Source: Planctomycetota bacterium
GTDB taxonomy: Bacteria; Planctomycetota; UBA1135; UBA2386
Length of the DNA: 64,000 nucleotides
Direction of reading: 5' to 3'
Assembly: GCA_014192625.1 (NCBI GenBank)
Contig: BJHM01000010.1
Location: forward strand, 1-64,000
Positions 28,070-36,918 of this stretch are shown here, in pieces. The position numbers and the translations under genes are program-made. The stretch's first letter is position 1, and the number at the start of each line of letters is the position of its first letter. The notes under the pieces were generated by a model. It had not been told where the DNA came from. It worked only from the letters and a program-made list of their open reading frames with translations, and searched no databases.

Positions 28070-29527
28070 GCTGCTTACGAGCGAACGGTACAGTCGTACG
28101 TAATCCGGGCCCTGTTTGTCCCACGAGAAGTCCATTGCCATGCCATTCTGCATAAGTTTTTGCCAGCTTTCCTGATCGCGCCAATTTTTGAAAACCCATT
28201 CGAGCGTGCCAGCCAGCGCATGGCTCGAAAACTCTTCAAAGCAAAATCCCGTGCCCTCACCCGTGCTTGGGTTCCATTGTTGCACGGTGTCTGCAAGCCC
28301 ACCGGTGCGACGCACAACGGGCGGCGTGCCGTAGCGCAGGCTATACATCTGATTTAGACCGCACGGCTCGTAGCGGCTTGGCATCAAAAAGACGTCGCTG
28401 CCTGCTTCGATCCAATGGGCAAGCTCGTCGTTGTAGCCGCGAAAAATACCGACTTTCTTTGGCCACGTGTCGCGCAACCACTGGAAGTATTTTTCGTGGT
28501 GGGCGTCGCCTGAGCCGAGCACGCACAGGCGCATGTCCTCGCGCTGCAGAAAAATCGGAATCGAATCGGCGAATAGGTCGAAGCCTTTTTGCGAGGTGAG
28601 ACGCGAGACGACGCCAAACACCAGCGACTTTGCGCCACTCTGCAGGCCAAGGCGCGACAGCAGCGCCTCCTTCATCTTGGCTTTTCCGCGCAGATCGGTT
28701 TTTACATAGCGGTGCGGGATCAGCGGATCGTTTTGCGGATCCCAGTCGCCGTAGTCCACGCCGTTGACGATGCCAGTGAGATCACTGCTGCGAGTCCGTA
28801 GCAACTCGTCGAGGCCCATGCCGTGCTCACTCGTTTGAATCTCTTTGGCATAGGTTCGGCTGACGGTGGTGAGCTTTGAGGCGTGCAGCACGCCAGTCTT
28901 CAAGAAGTTGAATTTGTGGTCTTTCAAGTCGCCGTGGTGCAGTAGTCCGCGCTGGTCACCCAAGCCGAGCGAGTCGATTACATCGGCGCCGAACATTCCC
29001 TGATAGCCAATGTTGTGGATCGTCAGGATCGTGCGCGAGGCGGCAAACATCCGATCCCAGCCGTAGGTAGTTTTTAGGTAGAGCGGCAGCAGCGCAGTGT
29101 GCCAGTCGTTGCAATGAAATACGTCCGGCGCAAAAGCAAGGCGCTGGCAGGCATCCAAAACAGCGCGGGTGAAGAAGGCAAAGCGCAGCCCCTCGTCGGC
29201 ATCCTGGGTGTAGAGGCCCTGCCGATGGAAAAGTTCTGGGCAATCGACGAAGTGCACTTGCGCCTTGCTCTGTGGCAGCGTGGCAGTGCGGATTGATGCG
29301 CGAATCGTGCGCTGACCAATGCGAATGTCGAGGTCGGCGGCTCGTGCGAGCAGTGTTGTGACCAGGTCGCTTTTGGCAATGCTTTGGTAGAGCGGCACGA
29401 ACAATCGCACATCGTGACCCTGACGGTCGAGATAGCGGCCGAGGCCGGCTAGCACGTCGGCGAGACCGCCGGTTTTTGCGTAGGGCGCGAGTTCGGAAGC
29501 GAGCAGGCAGATTCGCAGTGGGCGCAT
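28067..29527 (-). CDS. glgA: Glycogen synthase (ADP-glucose)
   Basis: 486 residues from ATG 29527 (RPLRICLLASELAPYAKTGG), matching the GT5 family length. The KTGGLADV motif binds the donor phosphates; HCNDWHTAL, ILTIHNIGYQG, VNGVDYGDWDP and SRLTSQKGFDL are the typical GlgA blocks, and the C-terminal PSRYEPCGLNQMYSLRYG carries the E-x7-E region of the active site. It extends alpha-1,4-glucan from ADP-glucose. No glgB, glgC or glgP lies nearby; the neighbours are instead three ATP-grasp paralogues. Confidence 0.96.
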   Translation of the reverse strand: MRPLRICLLASELAPYAKTGGLADVLAGLGRYLDRQGHDVRLFVPLYQSIAKSDLVTTLLARAADLDIRIGQRTIRASIRTATLPQSKAQVHFVDCPELFHRQGLYTQDADEGLRFAFFTRAVLDACQRLAFAPDVFHCNDWHTALLPLYLKTTYGWDRMFAASRTILTIHNIGYQGMFGADVIDSLGLGDQRGLLHHGDLKDHKFNFLKTGVLHASKLTTVSRTYAKEIQTSEHGMGLDELLRTRSSDLTGIVNGVDYGDWDPQNDPLIPHRYVKTDLRGKAKMKEALLSRLGLQSGAKSLVFGVVSRLTSQKGFDLFADSIPIFLQREDMRLCVLGSGDAHHEKYFQWLRDTWPKKVGIFRGYNDELAHWIEAGSDVFLMPSRYEPCGLNQMYSLRYGTPPVVRRTGGLADTVQQWNPSTGEGTGFCFEEFSSHALAGTLEWVFKNWRDQESWQKLMQNGMAMDFSWDKQGPDYVRLYRSLVSS

Positions 29528-29692
29528 GGGATTCGATCGGCATGCAAGAGCCGCACTGGCTGCCTGCAAAGCGCAGGCAAAGGGATACCCGCATAAAAGC
29601 AATGGTCAAGCACCGCAACCAGCACCTTTGCATCCCGGTTGTCAGCGCGCGCTTCCGCTTTCACCTTTGGCGGCTAACCTCGAACCACAGTC

Positions 29693-30913
29693 ATGCCCAA
29701 CGTTGTCTTTGTCGCGCCATTTGCAATGGCGAGCACCGTTCGTTTTGTACGGGCTGCTGCGAGCCTGTTTGGCGTTCGTCTTGGCGTGATCTCGCAAGAG
29801 CCACCGGAGCGGCTGCCAATTGATCTGCGGCAACAGTTGCATGGGTTTTCGCAGACCGATGACGCACTCGGTGTCGATTCGTTGCTGGAAGCCGTCAAGT
29901 CAATCGAACGGCAACTTGGCTCTATCGACTCGCTGATTTCGGTTTTAGAGCCGTTGCAGGTGCCGCTAGCGATGGTGCGTGAACGATTGCGGATTCGCGG
30001 GATGGACGCGGCTACGGCGCACAATTTTCGCGATAAGGCGACGATGAAGGAAGTGTTCGCTGCGCATGACTTGCCATGCGCGCGGCACCGGCTGTGCTCG
30101 GATGCGACGCAGGCTTTCACGTTTGCCCGATCTGCTGGCTACCCGTTGGTGGGGAAGCCGCCGGCTGGCGCAGGTGCAAAGACCACCGCGAAGCTTGCTA
30201 ATGACAGTGAACTACAGGCATTTCTCGTGAGCACAAAGCCGGCTGTCGGTCAGGAAGTGCTGCTCGAAGAGTTTGTGCAGGGCCGCGAGTTTTCGTTTGA
30301 TTCGATCACGCTGCACGGCGCAGAGATTTTCCACAACATCAGCGACTATCACCCGACGCCATTGCTGGTGCTGGAAAATCAGTGGATTCAATGGGGTGTC
30401 GTGCTGCCGCGTCACATTGATGGTCCGCCATACGCAAAGATCCGCGAGGTTGGGCCGCGTGCGTTGCAGGCGCTTGGCATGTGGACTGGTATGTCGCACA
30501 TGGAGTGGTTTCAGCGACCGGATGGCAGCATCGCAATCGGCGAGGTTGGTGCGCGGCCGCCGGGGGCACAGTTCATGACGCTGATGAGCTACGCCCACGA
30601 CTGTGACATGTATCGCTTGTGGGCGCAGTTGATGATCTATGAGCAGGTGACGCCGCCAGTGCGTTCCCATGCTGCTGGGGCCGCGTATTTGCGAGGCCAA
30701 GGCACGGGCAGAGTCAAAGCGGTGCACGGCCTCGATCAGGTGCAGGCATTGATTGGTGCCGTTGTAGTAGAGTCGAAGTTGCCGCAGATCGGTCAACCGC
30801 AGGCGGAGAGTTACGAGGGCGAGGGCTACGTGATTGTGCGCCATCAAGACACCTCGGTGGTCGAGGCGGCGCTGCAAACCATTGTCTCCAACCTGCGCGT
30901 CGAACTCGGCTGA
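29693..30913 (+). CDS. ATP-grasp ligase paralogue 2
   Basis: 406 residues. The start MPNVVFVAPFAMAS begins a preATP-grasp-like fold. The ATP-grasp core has YPLVGKPPAGAGAKTT, LLEEFVQGREFSFDSITL and HMEWFQRPDGSIAIGEVGARP, matching the signature of its paralogues at 26695 and 30998. It is divergent from glgA and is followed after 84 bp by paralogue 3. Predicted activity is ATP-dependent ligation of a carboxylate to an amine or other nucleophile; the substrate pocket residues differ from the paralogues, so three different substrates are possible. Confidence 0.85.
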   Translation: MPNVVFVAPFAMASTVRFVRAAASLFGVRLGVISQEPPERLPIDLRQQLHGFSQTDDALGVDSLLEAVKSIERQLGSIDSLISVLEPLQVPLAMVRERLRIRGMDAATAHNFRDKATMKEVFAAHDLPCARHRLCSDATQAFTFARSAGYPLVGKPPAGAGAKTTAKLANDSELQAFLVSTKPAVGQEVLLEEFVQGREFSFDSITLHGAEIFHNISDYHPTPLLVLENQWIQWGVVLPRHIDGPPYAKIREVGPRALQALGMWTGMSHMEWFQRPDGSIAIGEVGARPPGAQFMTLMSYAHDCDMYRLWAQLMIYEQVTPPVRSHAAGAAYLRGQGTGRVKAVHGLDQVQALIGAVVVESKLPQIGQPQAESYEGEGYVIVRHQDTSVVEAALQTIVSNLRVELG

Positions 30914-30997
30914 ACTGCACTGCGGCGGCACGGAGTCCTTACCCGTGAACCGCAATCAAAGATCATCATCACTAAATTGGGTCAACGGAGTTTTTTT

Positions 30998-32215
30998 GTG
31001 AATATCGTATTCCTGAGTCCTGGTTTTCCTGCCGAGATGCCGTTCTTTACCCGTGGCCTTGCTCTCGCCGGAGCGCGTGTCTATGGCGTCGGTGATCAGC
31101 CGCGCTCGGCGCTGGCGGCCGAGGCAGAAGAGGCCCTGTTCGACTATTTGCAAGTTGGCAACCTCGGCGACGAGGCGAGCGTGATCGATGCGGTGCGTCG
31201 TTGGTTGCGCGGCAAATCTATTGATCGGATCGAATCAAACTGGGAGACGCAAATGCTGCTCGCTGCGCGGATGCGCGAGGCATTTTCAGTCCATGGCATG
31301 ACAGTCGAGCAGACTCTGCCGTTTCGCGACAAGGAGACGATGAAGCAACTCGTCGAGCGCGCGGGCATTCGCGTGCCGCGTCACGCGCGCGCTGTGGACC
31401 TGGCGCAGGCATGGGCTGCCGTGGAAAAAACTGGCTACCCAGCGATCGTAAAGCCGATTGCCGGGGCTGGCAGTAAGGACACGCACCGGTGCAATGACCG
31501 GGATGAATTTAACAGGGCGCTCACGGCGACGCGCCACGTAGCAGAGCTTTCGGTCGAAGAATACATCGATGGTGAAGAGTTGACGTTCGACACCGTCTGC
31601 GCTCACGGCTCGGTGCTCTACCAAAACGTCGCGTGGTATCGGCCAAAGCCGTTGGTGCTCGCCAATAACCCGTGGATTTCGATGCAAAACATCTGCCTGC
31701 GCGAGCCCGACCAAGGCATCGGCAAGGTTGGTGTCGAGCTGGGTCATCGCGTGTTGAAGGCGCTCAACTTTCAGACCGGTTTCACTCACATGGAATGGTT
31801 CCTGAAGCCGAACGGCGAAGCGGTGTTTGGTGAGATCGGTGCGCGACCGGCCGGTGCGCGGCTGGTGCACGCGATGAACTTCGCCAGCGACATCGATCTG
31901 TTTGCCGGTTGGGCCAATGCCGTGTGCCATGGCAAACTTGGGTTCCAAGTGACGCGAAAATACAACTCGGCAATGGTGTTCAAGCGCGCGCAAGGCGATG
32001 GCACAGTGCGTGAACACCAGGGGCTGGCCGGGTTATTGGCGCGCTACGGCGAACACGTTGCGCATCTCGAACTTACTCCCATTGGGCAGCCGAAGAAGGA
32101 TTGGCAGAAGGTCGTCGTAGGCGACGGTTGGATCGTAATACGGCACCCGGACCTAGCCAAAACTCTGGCCATGGCCGACGCGTTTGGCAGTGAGCTCCGA
32201 GTCGTCGCTAATTGA
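30998..32215 (+). CDS. ATP-grasp ligase paralogue 3
   Basis: 405 residues from GTG 30998. This start is supported by CGGAG at 30986-30990, seven bases upstream, and by alignment of NIVFLSPGFPAEMPFFTRGL with the N-termini of the paralogues; the frame is also open from TTG 30977. The ATP-grasp core has YPAIVKPIAGAGSKDTHRC, LSVEEYIDGEELTFDTV and HMEWFLKPNGEAVFGEIGAR. An RND adaptor and pump follow 33 bp downstream on the same strand, suggesting that what this ligase and its neighbour make may be exported. Confidence 0.86.
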   Translation: MNIVFLSPGFPAEMPFFTRGLALAGARVYGVGDQPRSALAAEAEEALFDYLQVGNLGDEASVIDAVRRWLRGKSIDRIESNWETQMLLAARMREAFSVHGMTVEQTLPFRDKETMKQLVERAGIRVPRHARAVDLAQAWAAVEKTGYPAIVKPIAGAGSKDTHRCNDRDEFNRALTATRHVAELSVEEYIDGEELTFDTVCAHGSVLYQNVAWYRPKPLVLANNPWISMQNICLREPDQGIGKVGVELGHRVLKALNFQTGFTHMEWFLKPNGEAVFGEIGARPAGARLVHAMNFASDIDLFAGWANAVCHGKLGFQVTRKYNSAMVFKRAQGDGTVREHQGLAGLLARYGEHVAHLELTPIGQPKKDWQKVVVGDGWIVIRHPDLAKTLAMADAFGSELRVVAN

Positions 32216-32248
32216 TCTAAACAGTAATGTGCGACGTAGCGGCCTTCG

Positions 32249-33454
32249 GTGAATAGCATTCGTGGCGTGAATTTGCGCCTTGCCCTGATCGGTGTGTTGC
32301 TTTTTCTAATGCCTGCGTGTGCGCCGCCTGCAAAAACTGCGCAAAAATCACCAGTCGCGCCGCTGGTGGTTTCCATGGTCGACATTTGCCTAGTAAAAAT
32401 GGCGCGCACGCTCGATGTGACTGGCGTGTTGGCGGCTCAAGAAGACCTCGCGCTCGGGTTTCAAGTTGCAGGTCGCTTGCGCGAAATGAGCGTCGATGTC
32501 GGCGATCACGTGCAGGAAGGTCAGCAGCTCGCAAGCCTCGAGCTAGCCGACTTTGTATTGGCGCAGTCTAGGTCTCGGGCTGCTCGGACTGCTGCCCGGG
32601 TCAAGCTTGGAATGTCTGCGGAAGGCGAGGATGTGGTTATTGAAGTCGAGTCGGCCGCGCACGTGCGCGAGGCGCAAGCCGTCCTTTCGGAAGCCAAGCT
32701 TGCTTGTGATCGGATCCAGCAACTGGTCAGCGGCAAGCTACGTGCGCCAGTGGAACTTGATGCAGCGGTGGCCGCGTGCCAGATCGCTGACAGTCGTGTG
32801 CAGGCCGCAAGGGAGCAGGTGCAGACCTGGCTTGCTGAAAGTCAGCAGCGCGATATTGAGTTGCAGCAGAGCAATAAAAACCTGCAGGACAGCAAGCTGG
32901 CCTCGCCGTTTAGCGGTCGTGTTGCAGAGCGGCGTGCGGTAGTTGGCCAATATGTGCAGGCTGGCGTGCCGGTGTTGGAGTTGTTGCGAATGCAGCCGAT
33001 GCGCCTGCGGCTATTGGTCCCTGAACGAATGGCTTCTGATGTGAAGGCCATGATGCTGGTGAACTTCACTGTCGATGGTGGTGGCGCGGTCGTTGTGCAA
33101 GGCATCGTTCGCCGGATCGGTGCCGTTATTGATCGGAGCAACCGGACCCTGCTGGTCGAAGCAGAAGTGCCTAACCTCGATGATCAACTAAGGCCGGGAT
33201 CGTTCTGCCGCGCCAGCATCATTGTGCAGCCTGATCGGCAGGTGATGGCCGTGCCCAAAAATGCAGTGGTCACATTCGCTGGCATTGATCGGGTCTACGA
33301 AGTTGAAAATGGGGTCGCAAAAGAGCGGCCGGTGGTGATTGGACGTGCAACTGGCGACCTCGTCGAGATTCAGAGCGGTGTCGAGCCGGGGAATTCGATC
33401 ATTCAAGACGCACGCGGCCTGTTGCCAAATATGCCGGTCACGGTGAGGGGCTAA
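32249..33454 (+). CDS. RND efflux periplasmic adaptor (MFP) lipoprotein
   Basis: About 401 residues, GTG start (a second GTG at 32267 is possible). The signal ends in LMPACAPP, a lipobox that would anchor it to a membrane. The first half has a split biotinyl-lipoyl motif (LGFQVAGRLREMSVDVGDHVQEG, then the closing LASPFSGRVAERRAVVGQYV) around a long coiled-coil hairpin (about 100-210), followed by beta-barrel and MP domains. It would bridge the RND pump, which starts 3 bp after its stop, to an outer-membrane channel. No TolC-type gene is present nearby. Confidence 0.92.
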   Translation: MNSIRGVNLRLALIGVLLFLMPACAPPAKTAQKSPVAPLVVSMVDICLVKMARTLDVTGVLAAQEDLALGFQVAGRLREMSVDVGDHVQEGQQLASLELADFVLAQSRSRAARTAARVKLGMSAEGEDVVIEVESAAHVREAQAVLSEAKLACDRIQQLVSGKLRAPVELDAAVAACQIADSRVQAAREQVQTWLAESQQRDIELQQSNKNLQDSKLASPFSGRVAERRAVVGQYVQAGVPVLELLRMQPMRLRLLVPERMASDVKAMMLVNFTVDGGGAVVVQGIVRRIGAVIDRSNRTLLVEAEVPNLDDQLRPGSFCRASIIVQPDRQVMAVPKNAVVTFAGIDRVYEVENGVAKERPVVIGRATGDLVEIQSGVEPGNSIIQDARGLLPNMPVTVRG

Positions 33455-33457
33455 GCC

Positions 33458-36400
33458 ATGCAGAAACTCGCGGAGATTTGCATTCAGCGCCCTGTGTTTG
33501 CCGCCATGTTGATTCTGTTGCTGGTGGTTGTCGGTGTGGTCGGCTTTGAGCACCTGCCAGTGGATCGCTATCCGGCCGTCGAGTTGCCGCGCGTGATGAT
33601 CCGCACCGAGATGCCAGGTGCGGCGCCAGAGGAGATTGAGGTCAGCGTCAGCTATCCAATCGAGGAGGCCGTAAACACCGTTGAAGGAGTGACCGAACTT
33701 CGCTCGGTGAGCTCGCCAGGCGTATCAATGGTGATCGCCACATTTGATCTCGGTCACGATATCGATATCGGTGCGCAAGACATTCGTGATCGTGTGGCGC
33801 AAGTTGCGCGTCGCTTGCCCCGTGAGGTCGACCCGCCGGTGGTCAACAAGTTTGACAGTGACAGCTCGCCGGTGCTGACGATCGCGCTATCGGGCGCGCG
33901 CTCGTTGCGCGAACTGACCGAGCTTGCAGACAAGCGTTTGAAGCGCCAACTTGAACGCGCCATCGGGGTTGGTGAAGTAAGGGTCGTGGGTGGCCTTGGC
34001 CGCACGGTGAACATCTGGCTCGATGCCGCACGGCTAGCTGCGTATGACCTGCCGGTCACAAAGATCCGTGACGCGATTGCGCGTCAAAACTCAGACATCC
34101 CCGGCGGCAACGTGACCACGGAGCGCAGCGAGAAAACGCTGCGCACTCTAGGTCGCATTGTTTTGCCAGCATCATTTATGGACTTGGTGGTTGAGACCCG
34201 CGACGGGGTGCCTCTGCGGATCTCTGACCTCGGGGTGGCGGAGGATGGCACCGAGGAGCCGCGATCAACGGCGCGACTCGATGGCATTCCGACGGTAGTG
34301 CTCGAAATCCGTCGCCAATCGGGCAGCAACACAATCGCCGTCATCAACGCGGTGAAAAGTCTGTTGCCAAAAATTCAGGCAGGGCTACCGGCTGACCTGC
34401 GGTTCGAGGTGATCCGTGATCAGTCAAGATACATCGAGGCGGCGCTGCATGAGATCGAGGTGCACCTGATTGTCGGTAGTTTCCTTGCCTCATTGGTGGT
34501 GCTTTTGTTCTTGCGCAGTTGGCGATCGACATTGGTTGCGGCAATAGCGATCCCAACATCGGTGATCACGACGTTCGCATTGATGTGGGTGTTTGGCTTT
34601 ACGTTGAACAGCGTCACCATGCTTGCTTTGGTGTTGATGGTCGGCGTGGTGATTGATGATGCGATCGTCGTGCTGGAAAACATTCACCGCTTTGCGAGTG
34701 AAAATGGAGTGGACTCGTTTACTGCCGCACGCGAAGCGACGCGCGAGATCGGCTTGGCCGTTATGGCGACGACGATGAGTCTCGTCGTGATCTTCGTGCC
34801 GGTGTCCTTCATGTCTTCGATCTCCGGACGATTTCTCTACCAATTTGGGATCACAGCCGCGTCCGCGATCCTAGTCAGTTTGCTGGTCTCGTTCACCCTG
34901 ACGCCGATGATGTCTGCGCGTCTGCTGCGTAATGAAAAACAGCGCAACAAACTTGGCGGTGCAAATAGCGCTCAATGGTGGGAGCGCGGTTACCTGGCGG
35001 TGCTGCGTTATTGCCTGCGCTTTCCGCTGCTCACGATGCTGTTTTCGCTGGTCGTAATGGCCAGTGCCGTGCCGCTCTATAACTGCGTGCGGCAGGATTA
35101 CATTCCAAGCGATGTCGACGAAGGTGAGTTTGACATCAACATCAATGGGCCAGATGGCCTCGGCATGCAGGCGATGGATGGGGTGATTCGTGCAATTGAA
35201 CTCGATCTAAAAAAACTGCCGGAAGTGCGCACCGTGTTGGCCACCACTGGCGGGCAAATGATGGGTGGCGTGTCCTCGGGAGGCATCTACGTAAAGATTG
35301 CGCCACATTCTGAACGGCGTTTTTCACTGGATCGATTGCTGACTGCGAGTTTGCAAGGCGACCCCATGGCTGCGTTTCGCGGCAATTACAGCCAGCGCGA
35401 AGTCATGGCTCGCATCCGAAATAGTCTGAAGAAGTATGTCGACCTGCGATGTTCGCTGCGCAATCAGGGGGGTTTCAATCTCGGCGGTGGCAATTTTGAG
35501 ATCGATTTTGCACTGCGTGGTCCGGACTTGAATCATCTGGTGAATTATGGCCAGCAATTGAAGCAGGCGGCCATCGACGCTGGCGGCATGGTCGATCTAG
35601 ATACCACTTTGCGCCTGTCGCGGCCTGAGTTGCAGGTTGAAATCGATCGGCAACGTGCCGCCGACCTTGGTGTTGATACGCAGGACATCGCGTTTGCATT
35701 GCGCTTGTTGGTCGGTGGTGAAATGGAGACCTCGCGCTTTCGCGATACCGCGCTTGACGAAGAATACGATGTGCGAATGCGGCTGCGGGCTGAGGATCGG
35801 ACTGATGTCAATACGTTCGGCGGACTGCTCGTGCCGCGCGGTGGCGCTAGGCCGGTTCGGCTTGACAACCTCGTGCAGATTCGCGAAGGCAAGAGTGCCT
35901 CGCGGATCGATCGCGTCGATCGGCAGCGACAAAATAGCCTGCGCGGCGGTGTGGCCCCAGGTGAGGCGCTTTCGGATTGCACCCAGAAGTTGCGCGATGC
36001 GGTGCAAAAGCTCGATATGCCGCCGCAGTTTAGCTGTGCCGTCTACGGCAAGGCGCGCGAGCTTGAGAGGACCTTTGATGAGTTAGTAGTCGCGTTCCTT
36101 TTGTCGCTGGCCTTCATGTACATGATCTTGGCAGCGCTCTATGAAAGCCTGTGGCAACCGGCGCTGATTTTGTTGTCGTTGCCATGCGCCGCGCCGTTTG
36201 CGTTGGTTTCCTTGCTCGCTGCCAACGAGTCACTCAACCTCTATTCGGCGCTCGGCATGCTGGTGTTGTTTGGCATGGTGAAGAAGAACTCGATTTTGCA
36301 AGTCGACCACCAGAATCAGCTGCTGGCTGCTGGTATGCCACTTGAGCAAGCTGTGCTGGTCGGCAGTCGAGACCGACTTCGTCCGATCCTGATGACGACG

Positions 36401-36577
36401 CTGGCGTTCGTGGCCGGAATGTTGCCGCTAGCACTTGGGTCTGGTCCAGGCGCCGAAGAGCGGCGGGCGATCTCGGTGGTCGTTATCGGCGGGCAGATTT
36501 TGAGCTTGTTGCTGAGCCTGGTCCTTACGCCGGTTGCTTACTCATTCATCCAGCGGCGGTTGTTCGGTTATCGCTGA
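33458..36577 (+). CDS. RND-family efflux transporter (AcrB-like, HAE1/HME type)
   Basis: 1039 residues, the usual length. The first helix (PVFAAMLILLLVVVGVVGF) is followed by a large periplasmic domain, and the proton-relay Asp pair is in VVIDDAIVVLENIHR in the fourth helix. The partner Lys lies in FGMVKKNSILQ in the tenth helix, and LGMLVLF and PVAYSF complete the second helix bundle. It exports a substrate from periplasm or membrane by proton exchange. The gene forms an operon with the adaptor and probably with the two upstream ATP-grasp genes. Confidence 0.95.
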   Translation: MQKLAEICIQRPVFAAMLILLLVVVGVVGFEHLPVDRYPAVELPRVMIRTEMPGAAPEEIEVSVSYPIEEAVNTVEGVTELRSVSSPGVSMVIATFDLGHDIDIGAQDIRDRVAQVARRLPREVDPPVVNKFDSDSSPVLTIALSGARSLRELTELADKRLKRQLERAIGVGEVRVVGGLGRTVNIWLDAARLAAYDLPVTKIRDAIARQNSDIPGGNVTTERSEKTLRTLGRIVLPASFMDLVVETRDGVPLRISDLGVAEDGTEEPRSTARLDGIPTVVLEIRRQSGSNTIAVINAVKSLLPKIQAGLPADLRFEVIRDQSRYIEAALHEIEVHLIVGSFLASLVVLLFLRSWRSTLVAAIAIPTSVITTFALMWVFGFTLNSVTMLALVLMVGVVIDDAIVVLENIHRFASENGVDSFTAAREATREIGLAVMATTMSLVVIFVPVSFMSSISGRFLYQFGITAASAILVSLLVSFTLTPMMSARLLRNEKQRNKLGGANSAQWWERGYLAVLRYCLRFPLLTMLFSLVVMASAVPLYNCVRQDYIPSDVDEGEFDININGPDGLGMQAMDGVIRAIELDLKKLPEVRTVLATTGGQMMGGVSSGGIYVKIAPHSERRFSLDRLLTASLQGDPMAAFRGNYSQREVMARIRNSLKKYVDLRCSLRNQGGFNLGGGNFEIDFALRGPDLNHLVNYGQQLKQAAIDAGGMVDLDTTLRLSRPELQVEIDRQRAADLGVDTQDIAFALRLLVGGEMETSRFRDTALDEEYDVRMRLRAEDRTDVNTFGGLLVPRGGARPVRLDNLVQIREGKSASRIDRVDRQRQNSLRGGVAPGEALSDCTQKLRDAVQKLDMPPQFSCAVYGKARELERTFDELVVAFLLSLAFMYMILAALYESLWQPALILLSLPCAAPFALVSLLAANESLNLYSALGMLVLFGMVKKNSILQVDHQNQLLAAGMPLEQAVLVGSRDRLRPILMTTLAFVAGMLPLALGSGPGAEERRAISVVVIGGQILSLLLSLVLTPVAYSFIQRRLFGYR

Positions 36578-36860
36578 CCAGCAGTGCGCGGTCGTCTTTG
36601 TCGCCATTGCCAGGTTGCAGCCTCGCAAAATCCGGCGACTCATAATCCATTGCGGCTGCGAACGATTTCTGTAGCTCATTTAGGTCGTTATCTTTCAGCC
36701 GCAGCTTTGCCACCGGGAAGACCAGTTGTTCTTCGGTATGAAAGTGATGCTGGCGTTGCGCTTGGTTTCTGGCTCTTTTGAGTTGCCGCAGGTTTGCAGG
36801 CGATGGATTCAAAAGCAGCCATGCCCTCCGCAGCAGGGCTTTTGTGCGTATCGTTAGCAC
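36546..36860 (-). pseudogene. C-terminal remnant of a hemerythrin-like HHE protein
   Basis: The minus-strand frame ends at 36546 and reads QRQHHFHTEEQLVFPVAKLR followed by LKDNDLNELQKSFAAAMDYE. The HxHxEEQLxFP pattern with a downstream helix pair resembles the second half of a hemerythrin HHE domain. The first half, with its metal-binding His residues, cannot be found upstream: only about 60 bases separate this from the divergent folP start, and other frames show no match. It overlaps the end of the RND gene by 32 bp. It is probably a decayed or truncated gene. Confidence 0.4.
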
Positions 36861-36918
36861 AGCGAAACTGCAGAAATCGACAGTTTCGCAGGTTGCTCAT
36901 TGCGGCCATGATCAAGCT

